Origin: Janthinobacterium lividum
GTDB lineage: Bacteria > Pseudomonadota > Gammaproteobacteria > Burkholderiales > Burkholderiaceae_D
Reading direction: 5' to 3'
DNA length: 64,000 nt
Assembly (NCBI RefSeq): GCF_034424625.1
Contig: NZ_CP139976.1
Location: 6,014,001 to 6,078,000 of the forward strand
Positions 9,416-17,229 of this stretch are shown here, one piece after another. How positions within the stretch are numbered: the stretch's first letter is position 1; every line of letters starts with the position of its first letter. The translations under genes were made by a program, and so were the position numbers. The notes below the pieces were generated by a model. It did not search any database, was not told the origin of the DNA, and saw nothing but the letters and a program-made list of their open reading frames with translations.

Positions 9416-10564
9416 TCAGTTGGTCAGCACGACGATGTCGGCGCCATCCCACCACACCCACACGCGCTGTTCGCGCTCGAGGCGCGCGGCGTCGTGGCGG
9501 GCCGCGTTGGTGCGCGAGACTTTCACCACCGTGCCGCTGTCGAGGCACACGTGGTAGCTGGTTTCATTGCCAAAATATGCCATGGCGACGATCACGCCCT
9601 GGGCGCAGTTGTAGCCGTGTTCCGCCGGCGACGCGCGCTCTTGCAAGGCAGGTGGCTCGATCTGGATGCCGATTTTTTCGGGGCGCACGGCCACCGAAAC
9701 ATCCATGCCCAGGTTGCCCGTGATGCCGTGCGAAACATAGTGCTCGCCATCGGCGGTGGCGATGACCACGTGGTCGGGTTCATCTTCCGTGATGCGGCCA
9801 TCGAACAGGTTGACGCTGCCGATGAAGTCGGCCACGAAACGGCAGTTCGGCGTCTCGTAGATTTCGCCGGGAGCCCCCACCTGCAGGATGCGCCCTTCGC
9901 TCATGACGGCGATGCGCGTGGCCATGCTCATGGCCTCGTCCTGGTCGTGCGTGACCATCACGCAGGTGACGCCCACCTGCTCGATGATATTGACCAGTTC
10001 CATCTGCGTGCGTTCGCGCAGTTTTTTATCCAGCGCGCCCAGCGGCTCGTCGAGCAGCAGCAATTGCGGACGCTTGGCCAGGCTGCGCGCCAGCGCCACG
10101 CGCTGCTGCTGCCCGCCCGACAACTGGTGCGGCTTGCGCTTCGCATACTGCCCCAGTTGCACCAGCGCCAGCATCTGCTCGACCCTTGACGCCACTTCCG
10201 CTTTCGGCAAGCCATCGCGGCGCAGGCCGAAGGCGATGTTGTCCCACACGGACAAATGGGGGAACAGCGCATACGACTGGAACATCATGTTGATGGGGCG
10301 CTGGTGCGGCGGCACATCGACGATGCTGTTGCCCGCCAAAGCGATGCGCCCCGACGTCGGCGTCTCGAAACCGGCCAGCATGCGCAGCAGGGTCGACTTG
10401 CCGCAGCCTGAACTGCCGAGCAGGGCGAATATCTCGCCCTTGTTGATCGTCACGGAAATATCATTGACGGCGCGCACGCCATCGAATTCCTTGACCAGTT
10501 GATCAATCAGCAAGAAAGGCGCTGGGGCGTCGCTGGCCGACGCGGCGGGTGTTGCTATCGTCAT
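9416..10564 (-). CDS. potG: Polyamine ABC transporter ATP-binding protein (PotG type)
   Basis: A 382-residue ABC ATPase: Walker A GSSGCGKST, Q-loop MFQSYALFPH, signature LSGGQQQRVALARSL, Walker B LLLLDEPLGALD and H-loop VTHDQDEA in order, then a C-terminal TOBE-type regulatory domain from about residue 290. This architecture is that of the PotA/PotG group. It is the first gene of potG-potH-potI. Upstream at 10565-10701 no potF-like binding-protein gene exists; the next gene is the aminotransferase. Confidence 0.92.
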   Translation of the reverse strand: MTIATPAASASDAPAPFLLIDQLVKEFDGVRAVNDISVTINKGEIFALLGSSGCGKSTLLRMLAGFETPTSGRIALAGNSIVDVPPHQRPINMMFQSYALFPHLSVWDNIAFGLRRDGLPKAEVASRVEQMLALVQLGQYAKRKPHQLSGGQQQRVALARSLAKRPQLLLLDEPLGALDKKLRERTQMELVNIIEQVGVTCVMVTHDQDEAMSMATRIAVMSEGRILQVGAPGEIYETPNCRFVADFIGSVNLFDGRITEDEPDHVVIATADGEHYVSHGITGNLGMDVSVAVRPEKIGIQIEPPALQERASPAEHGYNCAQGVIVAMAYFGNETSYHVCLDSGTVVKVSRTNAARHDAARLEREQRVWVWWDGADIVVLTN

Positions 10565-10701
10565 TGTGGGTGGCTTCTGGGTAAGAGGGTGTCAAAATGA
10601 AAAACTGGCCACTACAAAGAGCGGCCAGGATGGAAGTTTAGCGGAACTGCCGCGATTCTGGTCCAAAAAATGCGCAGATGGCGGCAAAATGGGGCAAAAA
10701 C

Positions 10702-12162
10702 CTACACCCAGCCCTTCGCCTTCACGTCCGCATGCGTCTTGTCCAGGCACACGCGTATCAAGCCCACCATTTCATCGATCTGCGCGCGCGTCATCACCAG
10801 CGGCGGGGCGACGATCATGCGTTCGCCCACGGCGCGCATGATGACGCCGTTGTCGAACATGTGGCCGCGGCAGATCATGCCCACGCCCTGGCCCTCGTCG
10901 AACAGCTCGTTGTCATGCACGGTGGCGCCCTTCTTGCGCACGAGGTTCAGGCCCGCGACCAGGCCGCAGCTGTCCGCATAGCCGACCAGCGGATGTTCGC
11001 CCAGGCTGGCGAAGCACTGCTTCAGGTACGGTCCCGTATCGTCGGCCACCTTCGCCACCAGCTGCTCTTCCTCGATGATGCGGATGTTTTCCAGCGCCGC
11101 CGCGCAGGCAACGGGGTGGCCGGAATACGTGAAACCGTGCGTGAATTCGCCGCCCTGCTCGATCAGCACCTTGGCTACCCTGTCGCCCACCAGCACGCCG
11201 CCCAGCGGCACATAGCCGGACGTGACACCCTTGGCAAAGGTGATCAGGTCGGGCTGGATGCCGAACAGTTCGGAGCCGAACCAGCGCCCCAGGCGGCCGA
11301 AGCCGCAGATGACTTCATCGGCGATGAGCAAAATGCCGTACTTGTCGCAGATACGCTGGATCTCCGGCCAGTAGGTCGATGGAGGGATGATGACGCCGCC
11401 GGCGCCCTGCACCGGCTCGCCGATGAAGGCGGCCACCTTGTCGGCGCCGATTTCCAGGATCTTGTCTTCCAGCCAGCCAGCCGCCTTTACACCGAATTCC
11501 TCGGGGCTCAAGCCGTGGCCCGACTCCAGGTAATTGGGCTGGCCGATATGCGCGATGCCGGGGATGGGCATGCCGCCCTGCGCATGCATGCCATCCATGC
11601 CGCCCAGCGACGCTCCCGCCACCGTGCTACCGTGATAGGCATTGTGGCGGCTGATGATGGTATGTCTCTCCTTGTAGCCGAGGATATCCCAGTAGCGGCG
11701 CACCATGCGCAAATTCGTGTCGTTGCCGTCGGAGCCGGAACTGGTGAAGAACACGTGCTGGAACTGCGGCGGCGAGATTTGCGCCAGCTTGGCGGCCAGC
11801 TGCGCGGCCGGCACGTTGGTCGTGCCAAAGAAGCTGTTATAGAACGGCAGCGTCTCCATCTGCCGGTACACGGCTTGCGAGATCGACGTGCGGCCGTAGC
11901 CCACGTTGACGCACCACAGGCCCGACATGCCGTCGACGATCTTCTTGCCCTGGCTATCCCACAGATAGACGCCGTCGCCGCGCACCATCACCCTGGCGCC
12001 CTTGCTTGCCAGGTCCTGGAAATCAGTGAATGGATGCAGGTAGTGGGCCGAGTCCATCTGCTGGATGGCGGCCGTGTCATACACCTGCGGCGCCGCGTTT
12101 TTCTGCGCCACGGAGGCGACCAGGGCGGCGCTCGGCGCCAGCGGATTGTTTGTTGTACTCAT
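10702..12162 (-). CDS. spuC: Class III aminotransferase, putrescine-pyruvate type (SpuC-like)
   Basis: A 486-residue PLP enzyme of the omega-aminotransferase class. HYLHPFTDF near the N terminus, YHGSTVAGASLGG, IADEVICGFGRLG and LITFAKGVTSGYVPLGGV (PLP lysine in FAKG) are class III landmarks, and the N-terminal block resembles SpuC/PatA-like putrescine:pyruvate aminotransferases. It probably converts putrescine to 4-aminobutanal, which the ALDH could oxidise to GABA. It sits 12 bp downstream of the PuuA-like gene. Other omega-amine substrates such as cadaverine are possible. Confidence 0.85.
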   Translation of the reverse strand: MSTTNNPLAPSAALVASVAQKNAAPQVYDTAAIQQMDSAHYLHPFTDFQDLASKGARVMVRGDGVYLWDSQGKKIVDGMSGLWCVNVGYGRTSISQAVYRQMETLPFYNSFFGTTNVPAAQLAAKLAQISPPQFQHVFFTSSGSDGNDTNLRMVRRYWDILGYKERHTIISRHNAYHGSTVAGASLGGMDGMHAQGGMPIPGIAHIGQPNYLESGHGLSPEEFGVKAAGWLEDKILEIGADKVAAFIGEPVQGAGGVIIPPSTYWPEIQRICDKYGILLIADEVICGFGRLGRWFGSELFGIQPDLITFAKGVTSGYVPLGGVLVGDRVAKVLIEQGGEFTHGFTYSGHPVACAAALENIRIIEEEQLVAKVADDTGPYLKQCFASLGEHPLVGYADSCGLVAGLNLVRKKGATVHDNELFDEGQGVGMICRGHMFDNGVIMRAVGERMIVAPPLVMTRAQIDEMVGLIRVCLDKTHADVKAKGWV

Positions 12163-12174
12163 TGCGATCCTTTC

Positions 12175-13545
12175 TTAAACGTGGAGCAGAAGATGCTCGC
12201 GCTCCCAGGGACTGATGACGGTCATGAACTCCTGGTGCTCCAGGTCCTTGATGGCCGCATACACGTCGATGAAGCGCTCGCCCAGCACCGTGCGCAGCTT
12301 GTCTTCCGCGCGCAGCAGCTGCAGGGCTTCGGGCAAGCCTTGCGGCAGTTCGAACTTCATGTCATAGGCGCTGCCCACCATCATCGGCGTCGCTTCCAGC
12401 TGCTCCGTCATGCCGAGATAGCCGCAGGCCAGCGTGACGGCCAGGGCCAGGTAGGGATTGGCGTCGGCGCCGATGATGCGGTTTTCCACGCGCCGGTCCT
12501 GCACGCCCGACTCGGGCACGCGGAAGCCCACCGTGCGGTTGTCCAGGCCCCACTGGATGTTGATCGGCGCGGCCGTATGGCGCACGATGCGGCGGTAGGA
12601 ATTCACGTAGGGCGCGACGATGGCCATGGCCGACGGCATGTAGCGCTGCAGGCCCGCGATGTAATGCTTGAAGATGGGCGCGGCCGAACCGTCCTCGTTG
12701 CTGAAGATGTTCAGGCCTGTCTTCGCATCGACGACGCTCTGGTGCACGTGCATGGCGGAACCCGGTTCACCCGCCATCGGCTTGGCCATGAAGGTGGCGT
12801 ACATATCGTGTTTCAGGGCCGCTTCACGCAGGGTGCGCTTGAAGAAAAACACCTTGTCGGCCAGGCCCAGCGGATCGCCGTGCAGGAAGTTGATTTCCAT
12901 CTGTCCCGCGCCGATCTCGTGGATCAGCGTGTCGACGTCAAGGTTCATCAATTCGCAGTAATCGTAGATATCCTCAAACAGGGGATCGAACTCGTTGACG
13001 GCGTCGATGCTGTACACCTGGCGGCTCGTCTCGGCCCTGCCGCTGCGGCCGATGGGCGGCTTCAAGGGCAAGTCCGGGTCCGTGTTTTTCGCCGTCAGGT
13101 AGAACTCCAGTTCCGGCGCCACCACCGGTTTCCAGCCCTTGTCCGCATACAGTTTCAGCACGCGCCGCAGCACGGAGCGGGGCGCGAAATCGACCAGCAT
13201 GCCGTCGGCGAAATAGCAGTCGTGGATGACTTGCGCGGTGGGATCGGTTGCCCACGGCACCATGGTGATGGTGGTGGGATCGGCCTTCAAGATCATGTCG
13301 CGGTCGGTGCTGGAAATGGCGCGGTCGTAGCCCCCATCGTCGACCGGATAATTGCCCGTCACCGTCATGCCGAGTACCGCTTCCGGGATGCGCATGCCGC
13401 GCTCCTGGGTGAATTTCCCGCGCGGCAGGATCTTCCCGCGCGCCACGCCCGTCAGGTCGGGTACCAGGCATTCGATTTCCGTGACGCGCTTTTCATTGAG
13501 CCACAAATCCATATCCGTATAGGTGAAATTTTCACGTATTGCCAT
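12175..13545 (-). CDS. puuA: Gamma-glutamylpolyamine synthetase (glutamine synthetase homologue, PuuA/SpuB)
   Basis: A 456-residue glutamine-synthetase-fold protein. It has ECLVPDLTGVARGK near the N terminus, APELEFYL, GAGQMEINFLHGDPL, GSAMHVHQS and NRTVGFRVPESG. These are the GS family blocks, but the N terminus and overall form match the PuuA/SpuB branch, not GlnA. The ATG at 13543-13545 has a GAGAGGG box; an in-frame GTG 30 nt upstream is less likely. It should ligate glutamate to putrescine at the expense of ATP, followed by PuuC and PuuD. The neighbouring polyamine genes support this over an ammonia-assimilating role. Confidence 0.88.
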   Translation of the reverse strand: MAIRENFTYTDMDLWLNEKRVTEIECLVPDLTGVARGKILPRGKFTQERGMRIPEAVLGMTVTGNYPVDDGGYDRAISSTDRDMILKADPTTITMVPWATDPTAQVIHDCYFADGMLVDFAPRSVLRRVLKLYADKGWKPVVAPELEFYLTAKNTDPDLPLKPPIGRSGRAETSRQVYSIDAVNEFDPLFEDIYDYCELMNLDVDTLIHEIGAGQMEINFLHGDPLGLADKVFFFKRTLREAALKHDMYATFMAKPMAGEPGSAMHVHQSVVDAKTGLNIFSNEDGSAAPIFKHYIAGLQRYMPSAMAIVAPYVNSYRRIVRHTAAPINIQWGLDNRTVGFRVPESGVQDRRVENRIIGADANPYLALAVTLACGYLGMTEQLEATPMMVGSAYDMKFELPQGLPEALQLLRAEDKLRTVLGERFIDVYAAIKDLEHQEFMTVISPWEREHLLLHV

Positions 13546-13599
13546 GTTTCCCTCTCGCTGGTCTTGATCGAACACCGCGTACTGCGTGCGGCGCGCCTG

Positions 13600-14367
13600 T
13601 CATCCTGTCTTTCTATGCTGCTGTTCCTGGTAATCGCGGCAAGCCTGGCCGAAGGCGCCGAACAGGCGCATGGAATGCGGATTGTCTTCCACCTGCCATT
13701 CCGGGTGCCATTGCACGGCCAGGGTAAAACCGGCGGCGCTGGCCACCGTATAGGCTTCCACCAGGCCATCGTCGGCCAGGGCTTCCACCAGCAAGCCATC
13801 GGCCAGCCGGGCGATTCCCTGGCCATGCAAGGAGTTGACCATCATTTCGCTCTCGCCGCCCAGCAGGCGTGACAGCAGGCCGTCGGGCATCAACTTGATG
13901 CGGTGCGCTGGCGCGTACTGGCGCGCCAGGGGATCGAGCAAGTTCTCGCGATGGTCCTGCATGCCCGGCACCGCGTGCACGGCCTGGTGCAGGCCACCGC
14001 CCAGGGCCACGTTGACTTCCTGGAAGCCGCGGCAGATGGCGAGCAGGGGCAGCTGGCATGCCAGCGCGGCGCGGATCAGGGGCAAGGTGGTGGCGTCGCG
14101 CGCGGGGTCTTGCGGCAGGTCGGGATGGAGGATATCTTCGCCATACAGGCGCGCGTCGACGTTCGAGGCCGAGCCGGTCAGCATCACGCCATCGGCGATC
14201 TGCAGCGCCGCTTCCAGGTCCGCATCCGCGCCCAGGGCGGGCAGCAGCAGCGGCATGCAGCCGGCACCGCGCAGCACGGCGTGCAGGTATTTATCCTGTG
14301 CCATGTGCCAGACGTGGCTGCCAAGCTGGCGCTGGCAGGCGGGAACGAGAACGATGGGACGGCGCAT
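13600..14367 (-). CDS. puuD: Gamma-glutamyl-GABA hydrolase / class I glutamine-amidotransferase-like (PuuD)
   Basis: A 255-residue peptidase C26-type protein. LLAICRGFQEVNVALGG contains the nucleophilic Cys within the CRG elbow, MVNSLHGQG follows, and QWHPEW supplies the catalytic His near the C terminus. It releases GABA and glutamate from gamma-glutamyl-GABA, the last step of the glutamylated putrescine pathway. It is the first gene of the minus-strand polyamine block and lies divergent from the MFS gene; the shared gap 14368-14649 should contain the promoter and perhaps a regulator site, though none is obvious. Confidence 0.9.
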   Translation of the reverse strand: MRRPIVLVPACQRQLGSHVWHMAQDKYLHAVLRGAGCMPLLLPALGADADLEAALQIADGVMLTGSASNVDARLYGEDILHPDLPQDPARDATTLPLIRAALACQLPLLAICRGFQEVNVALGGGLHQAVHAVPGMQDHRENLLDPLARQYAPAHRIKLMPDGLLSRLLGGESEMMVNSLHGQGIARLADGLLVEALADDGLVEAYTVASAAGFTLAVQWHPEWQVEDNPHSMRLFGAFGQACRDYQEQQHRKTG

Positions 14368-14649
14368 GGGGCTTCCTCGCTGGCGTGACGATCCAATGAC
14401 AGCACCGTGACGGCGCTGCCGCTCGCTTCACTGTACAGCAGAGCCGGTAGGGGCGGCCACACGGATGGACGTGGCCAGCGGCGGCACACATCGCCTACAC
14501 TACGGCTTTGCAGTATTGTCCTTATTAAAATCATCATATGCCCGTCCGGCGCCAAACACCAGCGCCGCAGGCAAAGTCCCTTACTTTCCCATGCATCCAC
14601 ACCGTTTTCCAGCCATACCGACCACCTTTTCCACCCTGCGGGGGCAGCC

Positions 14650-15795
14650 ATGAAGCACATGCCGTGGCGCGATTTCTTCGCCCTCGTCGTCAGCATCGGC
14701 GTCGTGGGCCTGGGCCTGGGCGCCACCATGCCGCTCACCGCCCTGACCCTGCACCAGCGCGGCGTGGGCACGGACATCATCGGCATGATCACGGCCGTCA
14801 GCGCCCTCGGCATCCTCGCCGCCTCGCCGTTCGTCTCGCGCTGGGTGGGGCGTTTCGGCGCGCGCGCCACCATGCTGGGCGCCGTGTGGGTGGCGTCGCT
14901 GGCGACGATCGCCATGCAGTTTACCGACCACCTGCTGGCGTGGAGCGTGCTGCGCTTCCTCTTCGGCGGCGCCATGGGCGTGCTGTTTACCATCGGCGAA
15001 GCGTGGGTGAATCGCCTGGCGCCCGATAATTCGCGCGGCCGCGTGGTCGCCATGTACACCACCAGCTTTACCTTTTTCCAGCTGATCGGCCCCGCCCTCG
15101 TGGCGCTGTTCAACGACAAGATCAGCTGGAGCTTCGCCGCCTGCGGCCTGCTGTTTTTGCTGGCCGTGCCGGGCTTGATGCTGATCTCGAACAGCGGCCC
15201 GGAACGCGAACCGGAAGAACACGGCGTGAAGTGGACCCTGATCCTGCCGCGCATGCCGATGATCGTGCTGGGCGCCGCCTTCTTCGCCCTGTTCGATACC
15301 CTGGCATTGAGCTTGCTGCCGCTGTACGCGATGGAGCACGGCATCGGCACGGACCTGGCGCTGCTGTCGGCCACCGTGGTGCTGGTGGGCGACACGGGCC
15401 TGCAATTCGCCTTGGGATGGATGGCCGACCGCTTCGGCCGCGCCAAAGTCCATGCGGGCTGCGGCGTGGCCGTCTGCCTGCTGCTGCCGCTGCTGCCGTT
15501 TGCCGTCGGCACGCCGTGGCTGTGGTGGACCCTGCTGCTGTTGCTGGGCGCGGCGGCGGGCGGCATCTACATGCTGGCGCTGGTGGCCTGCGGCGAGCGT
15601 TTCACGGGACTGTCGCTGACCAGCGCTAGCGCCATCGTCAACGCCACCTGGGGTGTCACCAGCGGCGGCGGTCCCCTGTTGACGGGCGTCCTGATGCAAT
15701 CGGTGGGCGTGAACGCCCTGCCGGCAGTGATGTGGGTATGCGCCGCCATTTTCGTGGGCAGCGCCGTGTGGGAGCGCAGGAAGGGAATCGTCTAG
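14650..15795 (+). CDS. MFS transporter
   Basis: A 381-residue 12-span major facilitator. MKHMPWRDFFALVVSIGVVGLGLGATMPLTAL begins the first span and the loop 2-3 motif SRWVGRFGARA follows; a second such loop, ADRFGRAKVHAG, occurs at the midpoint. The frame is open upstream to 14407, but the ATG at 14650 precedes the first membrane helix and fits MFS family lengths; the extra upstream residues are low-complexity. It diverges from puuD, so polyamine-related export is conceivable. The substrate cannot be deduced. Confidence 0.8.
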   Translation: MKHMPWRDFFALVVSIGVVGLGLGATMPLTALTLHQRGVGTDIIGMITAVSALGILAASPFVSRWVGRFGARATMLGAVWVASLATIAMQFTDHLLAWSVLRFLFGGAMGVLFTIGEAWVNRLAPDNSRGRVVAMYTTSFTFFQLIGPALVALFNDKISWSFAACGLLFLLAVPGLMLISNSGPEREPEEHGVKWTLILPRMPMIVLGAAFFALFDTLALSLLPLYAMEHGIGTDLALLSATVVLVGDTGLQFALGWMADRFGRAKVHAGCGVAVCLLLPLLPFAVGTPWLWWTLLLLLGAAAGGIYMLALVACGERFTGLSLTSASAIVNATWGVTSGGGPLLTGVLMQSVGVNALPAVMWVCAAIFVGSAVWERRKGIV

Positions 15796-15801
15796 CGTTT
15801 T

Positions 15802-16617
15802 TTACTTATTCTCCAGCCGCTGCCGCAATTCCTCGGCCACAGGGTAGTCGGGATAGGCTTGCCGGAACGCCGCCCATTCCTCCTGCGCCAGCGCACCTTC
15901 GCCCGCCTTCAAGAGGGCGTCAATCTTCACCAGCCATACGGAAGCGTCGAGCTTTGCGGGCGGCGGCATCGGCGCGGAGCGGGCCGCAACGGGCGCGGGC
16001 TTGGCCAGCGCCCGCTGCACCGGTGCCTGGCGCTGCATGCTGGCCTCGGCCTGCATGGCCGCTTGCTGCTCCATCGCCTGAGGCATTGCCGTGGCCGTGG
16101 CCGTGGCCGGGGGCGGCGGGGCCGGGGGCGCTGGCGCTGGCACGGGTATTGGTACTGACACGGGTGCCGGCACTGGCTCGGCCTGCGCTGGCATCCTGGC
16201 TGCCGCCTTGGCCATGGTGCGCGGTGCCGGCGGCGGTGGTGCAGACACCGTCGCGGGCGCAGCGGCCGGTTCGGACATCACCTCCTGCGTGACCGGCTCC
16301 CCGACCACGGGAAATTGCGCAGGCTTCGAGCCGAACCAGTCCACGCCGATCAGGTTCACCGTCAACAGCACAGCGGCGGCCAGCCCCAGCGGGACGCGCC
16401 AGCGCTGCAGATAGTCCGGTGATTTCTTTGCAGGCAAGGTGCGCTGCACGCCATCGGCGCTGTCGTTCGCCGCTGCCGGCTTGTGCAGGGCTTTTTCCGC
16501 GTCCGCCAGAATGGCCGCATCGAGCGCGCTGGAAGGCGCGGGCTGCGGCAGGCTGGCCAGCAGCGCGTTCAATTCTTCGTCGTGATGATCGTCATGATCG
16601 GTATCGTGCGTATTCAT
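15802..16617 (-). CDS. Single-span membrane protein, probable anti-sigma factor
   Basis: A 271-residue protein encoded directly after an ECF sigma factor, with its ATG overlapping the sigma stop (ATGA). Layout: residues 4-15 are almost all His and Asp/Glu, residues 16-74 are a cytoplasmic-type segment, a single membrane span lies at about 75-92, residues 118-222 are a Pro/Ala-rich linker with VPAP-type repeats, and residues 223-271 form a compact helical C-terminal piece with EEWAAFRQAYPDYPV. The position and single span suggest an anti-sigma factor. The HxxxCxxC zinc motif of the ZAS class is absent. I do not recognise the family with certainty. Confidence 0.65.
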   Translation of the reverse strand: MNTHDTDHDDHHDEELNALLASLPQPAPSSALDAAILADAEKALHKPAAANDSADGVQRTLPAKKSPDYLQRWRVPLGLAAAVLLTVNLIGVDWFGSKPAQFPVVGEPVTQEVMSEPAAAPATVSAPPPPAPRTMAKAAARMPAQAEPVPAPVSVPIPVPAPAPPAPPPPATATATAMPQAMEQQAAMQAEASMQRQAPVQRALAKPAPVAARSAPMPPPAKLDASVWLVKIDALLKAGEGALAQEEWAAFRQAYPDYPVAEELRQRLENK

Positions 16618-17180
16618 GCCTGTCCTCCCGCGCCAGCGGCGCTGTCCAAGCCCGCGCGCAATTTCTGCATGGCGTAGCGCAGCCGGCTCTTGACGGTTTC
16701 CGCCTCCGCCCCCGTCACCACGGCGATCTCGAGGATGCTCATGCCGCTGAACTGCTGCAGCACCAGCGCTTCCTTTTGCTCCACCGGCAGCGCGGCGATG
16801 GCGGCATGCAGCAGCGTGTGCTGCTGTTTCTGCTCCAGCGATTGCGGCGGTGATGTGCCCTCGTCCGCCAGTTCGCCCACGTCGTCGTGTTCCTGTCCTT
16901 CCCGCTGGCGCAGGATGTCGATCAGGCGGTTGCGCGCGATCTGGTACAGATAGGTGCGGAACGCCGCCTGCGGCTGGTAGCCGGCGCGCGCCGCATGCAG
17001 GCTGGCCCACGCGTCCTGCGCGATCTCGTCCACCCACGCGCGGCGCGGCGAACGCCAGGCCACGAAGCGGTACAGGCCCTGGCTATGGCGCCGGTACAGT
17101 TCGCGAAACGACGGCAGGTCGCCAGCGCTGTAGCGCAGCATCAGGTCTTCATCCGTCACGGTAATCAGGGTATCGGGCAT
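16614..17180 (-). CDS. ECF-type RNA polymerase sigma factor
   Basis: A 188-residue sigma-70 family protein. Region 2 spans about residues 10-80 with FRELYRRHSQGLYRFV and FRTYLYQIARNRLIDILR; a short acidic linker follows; region 4 spans about 120-175 with LPVEQKEALVLQQFSGMSILEIA and ETVKSRLRYAMQKLR. Start set at ATG 17178-17180 because region 2 begins immediately after; the frame is open further upstream but with non-family sequence. It overlaps the membrane protein gene by 4 bp, a classical sigma/anti-sigma pairing. The target genes are unknown; the propeller gene upstream is a candidate. Confidence 0.88.
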   Translation of the reverse strand: MPDTLITVTDEDLMLRYSAGDLPSFRELYRRHSQGLYRFVAWRSPRRAWVDEIAQDAWASLHAARAGYQPQAAFRTYLYQIARNRLIDILRQREGQEHDDVGELADEGTSPPQSLEQKQQHTLLHAAIAALPVEQKEALVLQQFSGMSILEIAVVTGAEAETVKSRLRYAMQKLRAGLDSAAGAGGQA

Positions 17181-17229
17181 AAGAACCAGTGTAGCCGAAC
17201 TACGCGGCGGCGACAATTTCGCTACGCCG

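Noticed and set aside
10678..13872. Very long open frame (more than 1000 codons) on the plus strand over the aminotransferase and PuuA-like genes
   Set aside because: It is the mirror of two clear minus-strand enzymes in high-GC DNA; its translation is His/Arg/Ala-rich without any domain.
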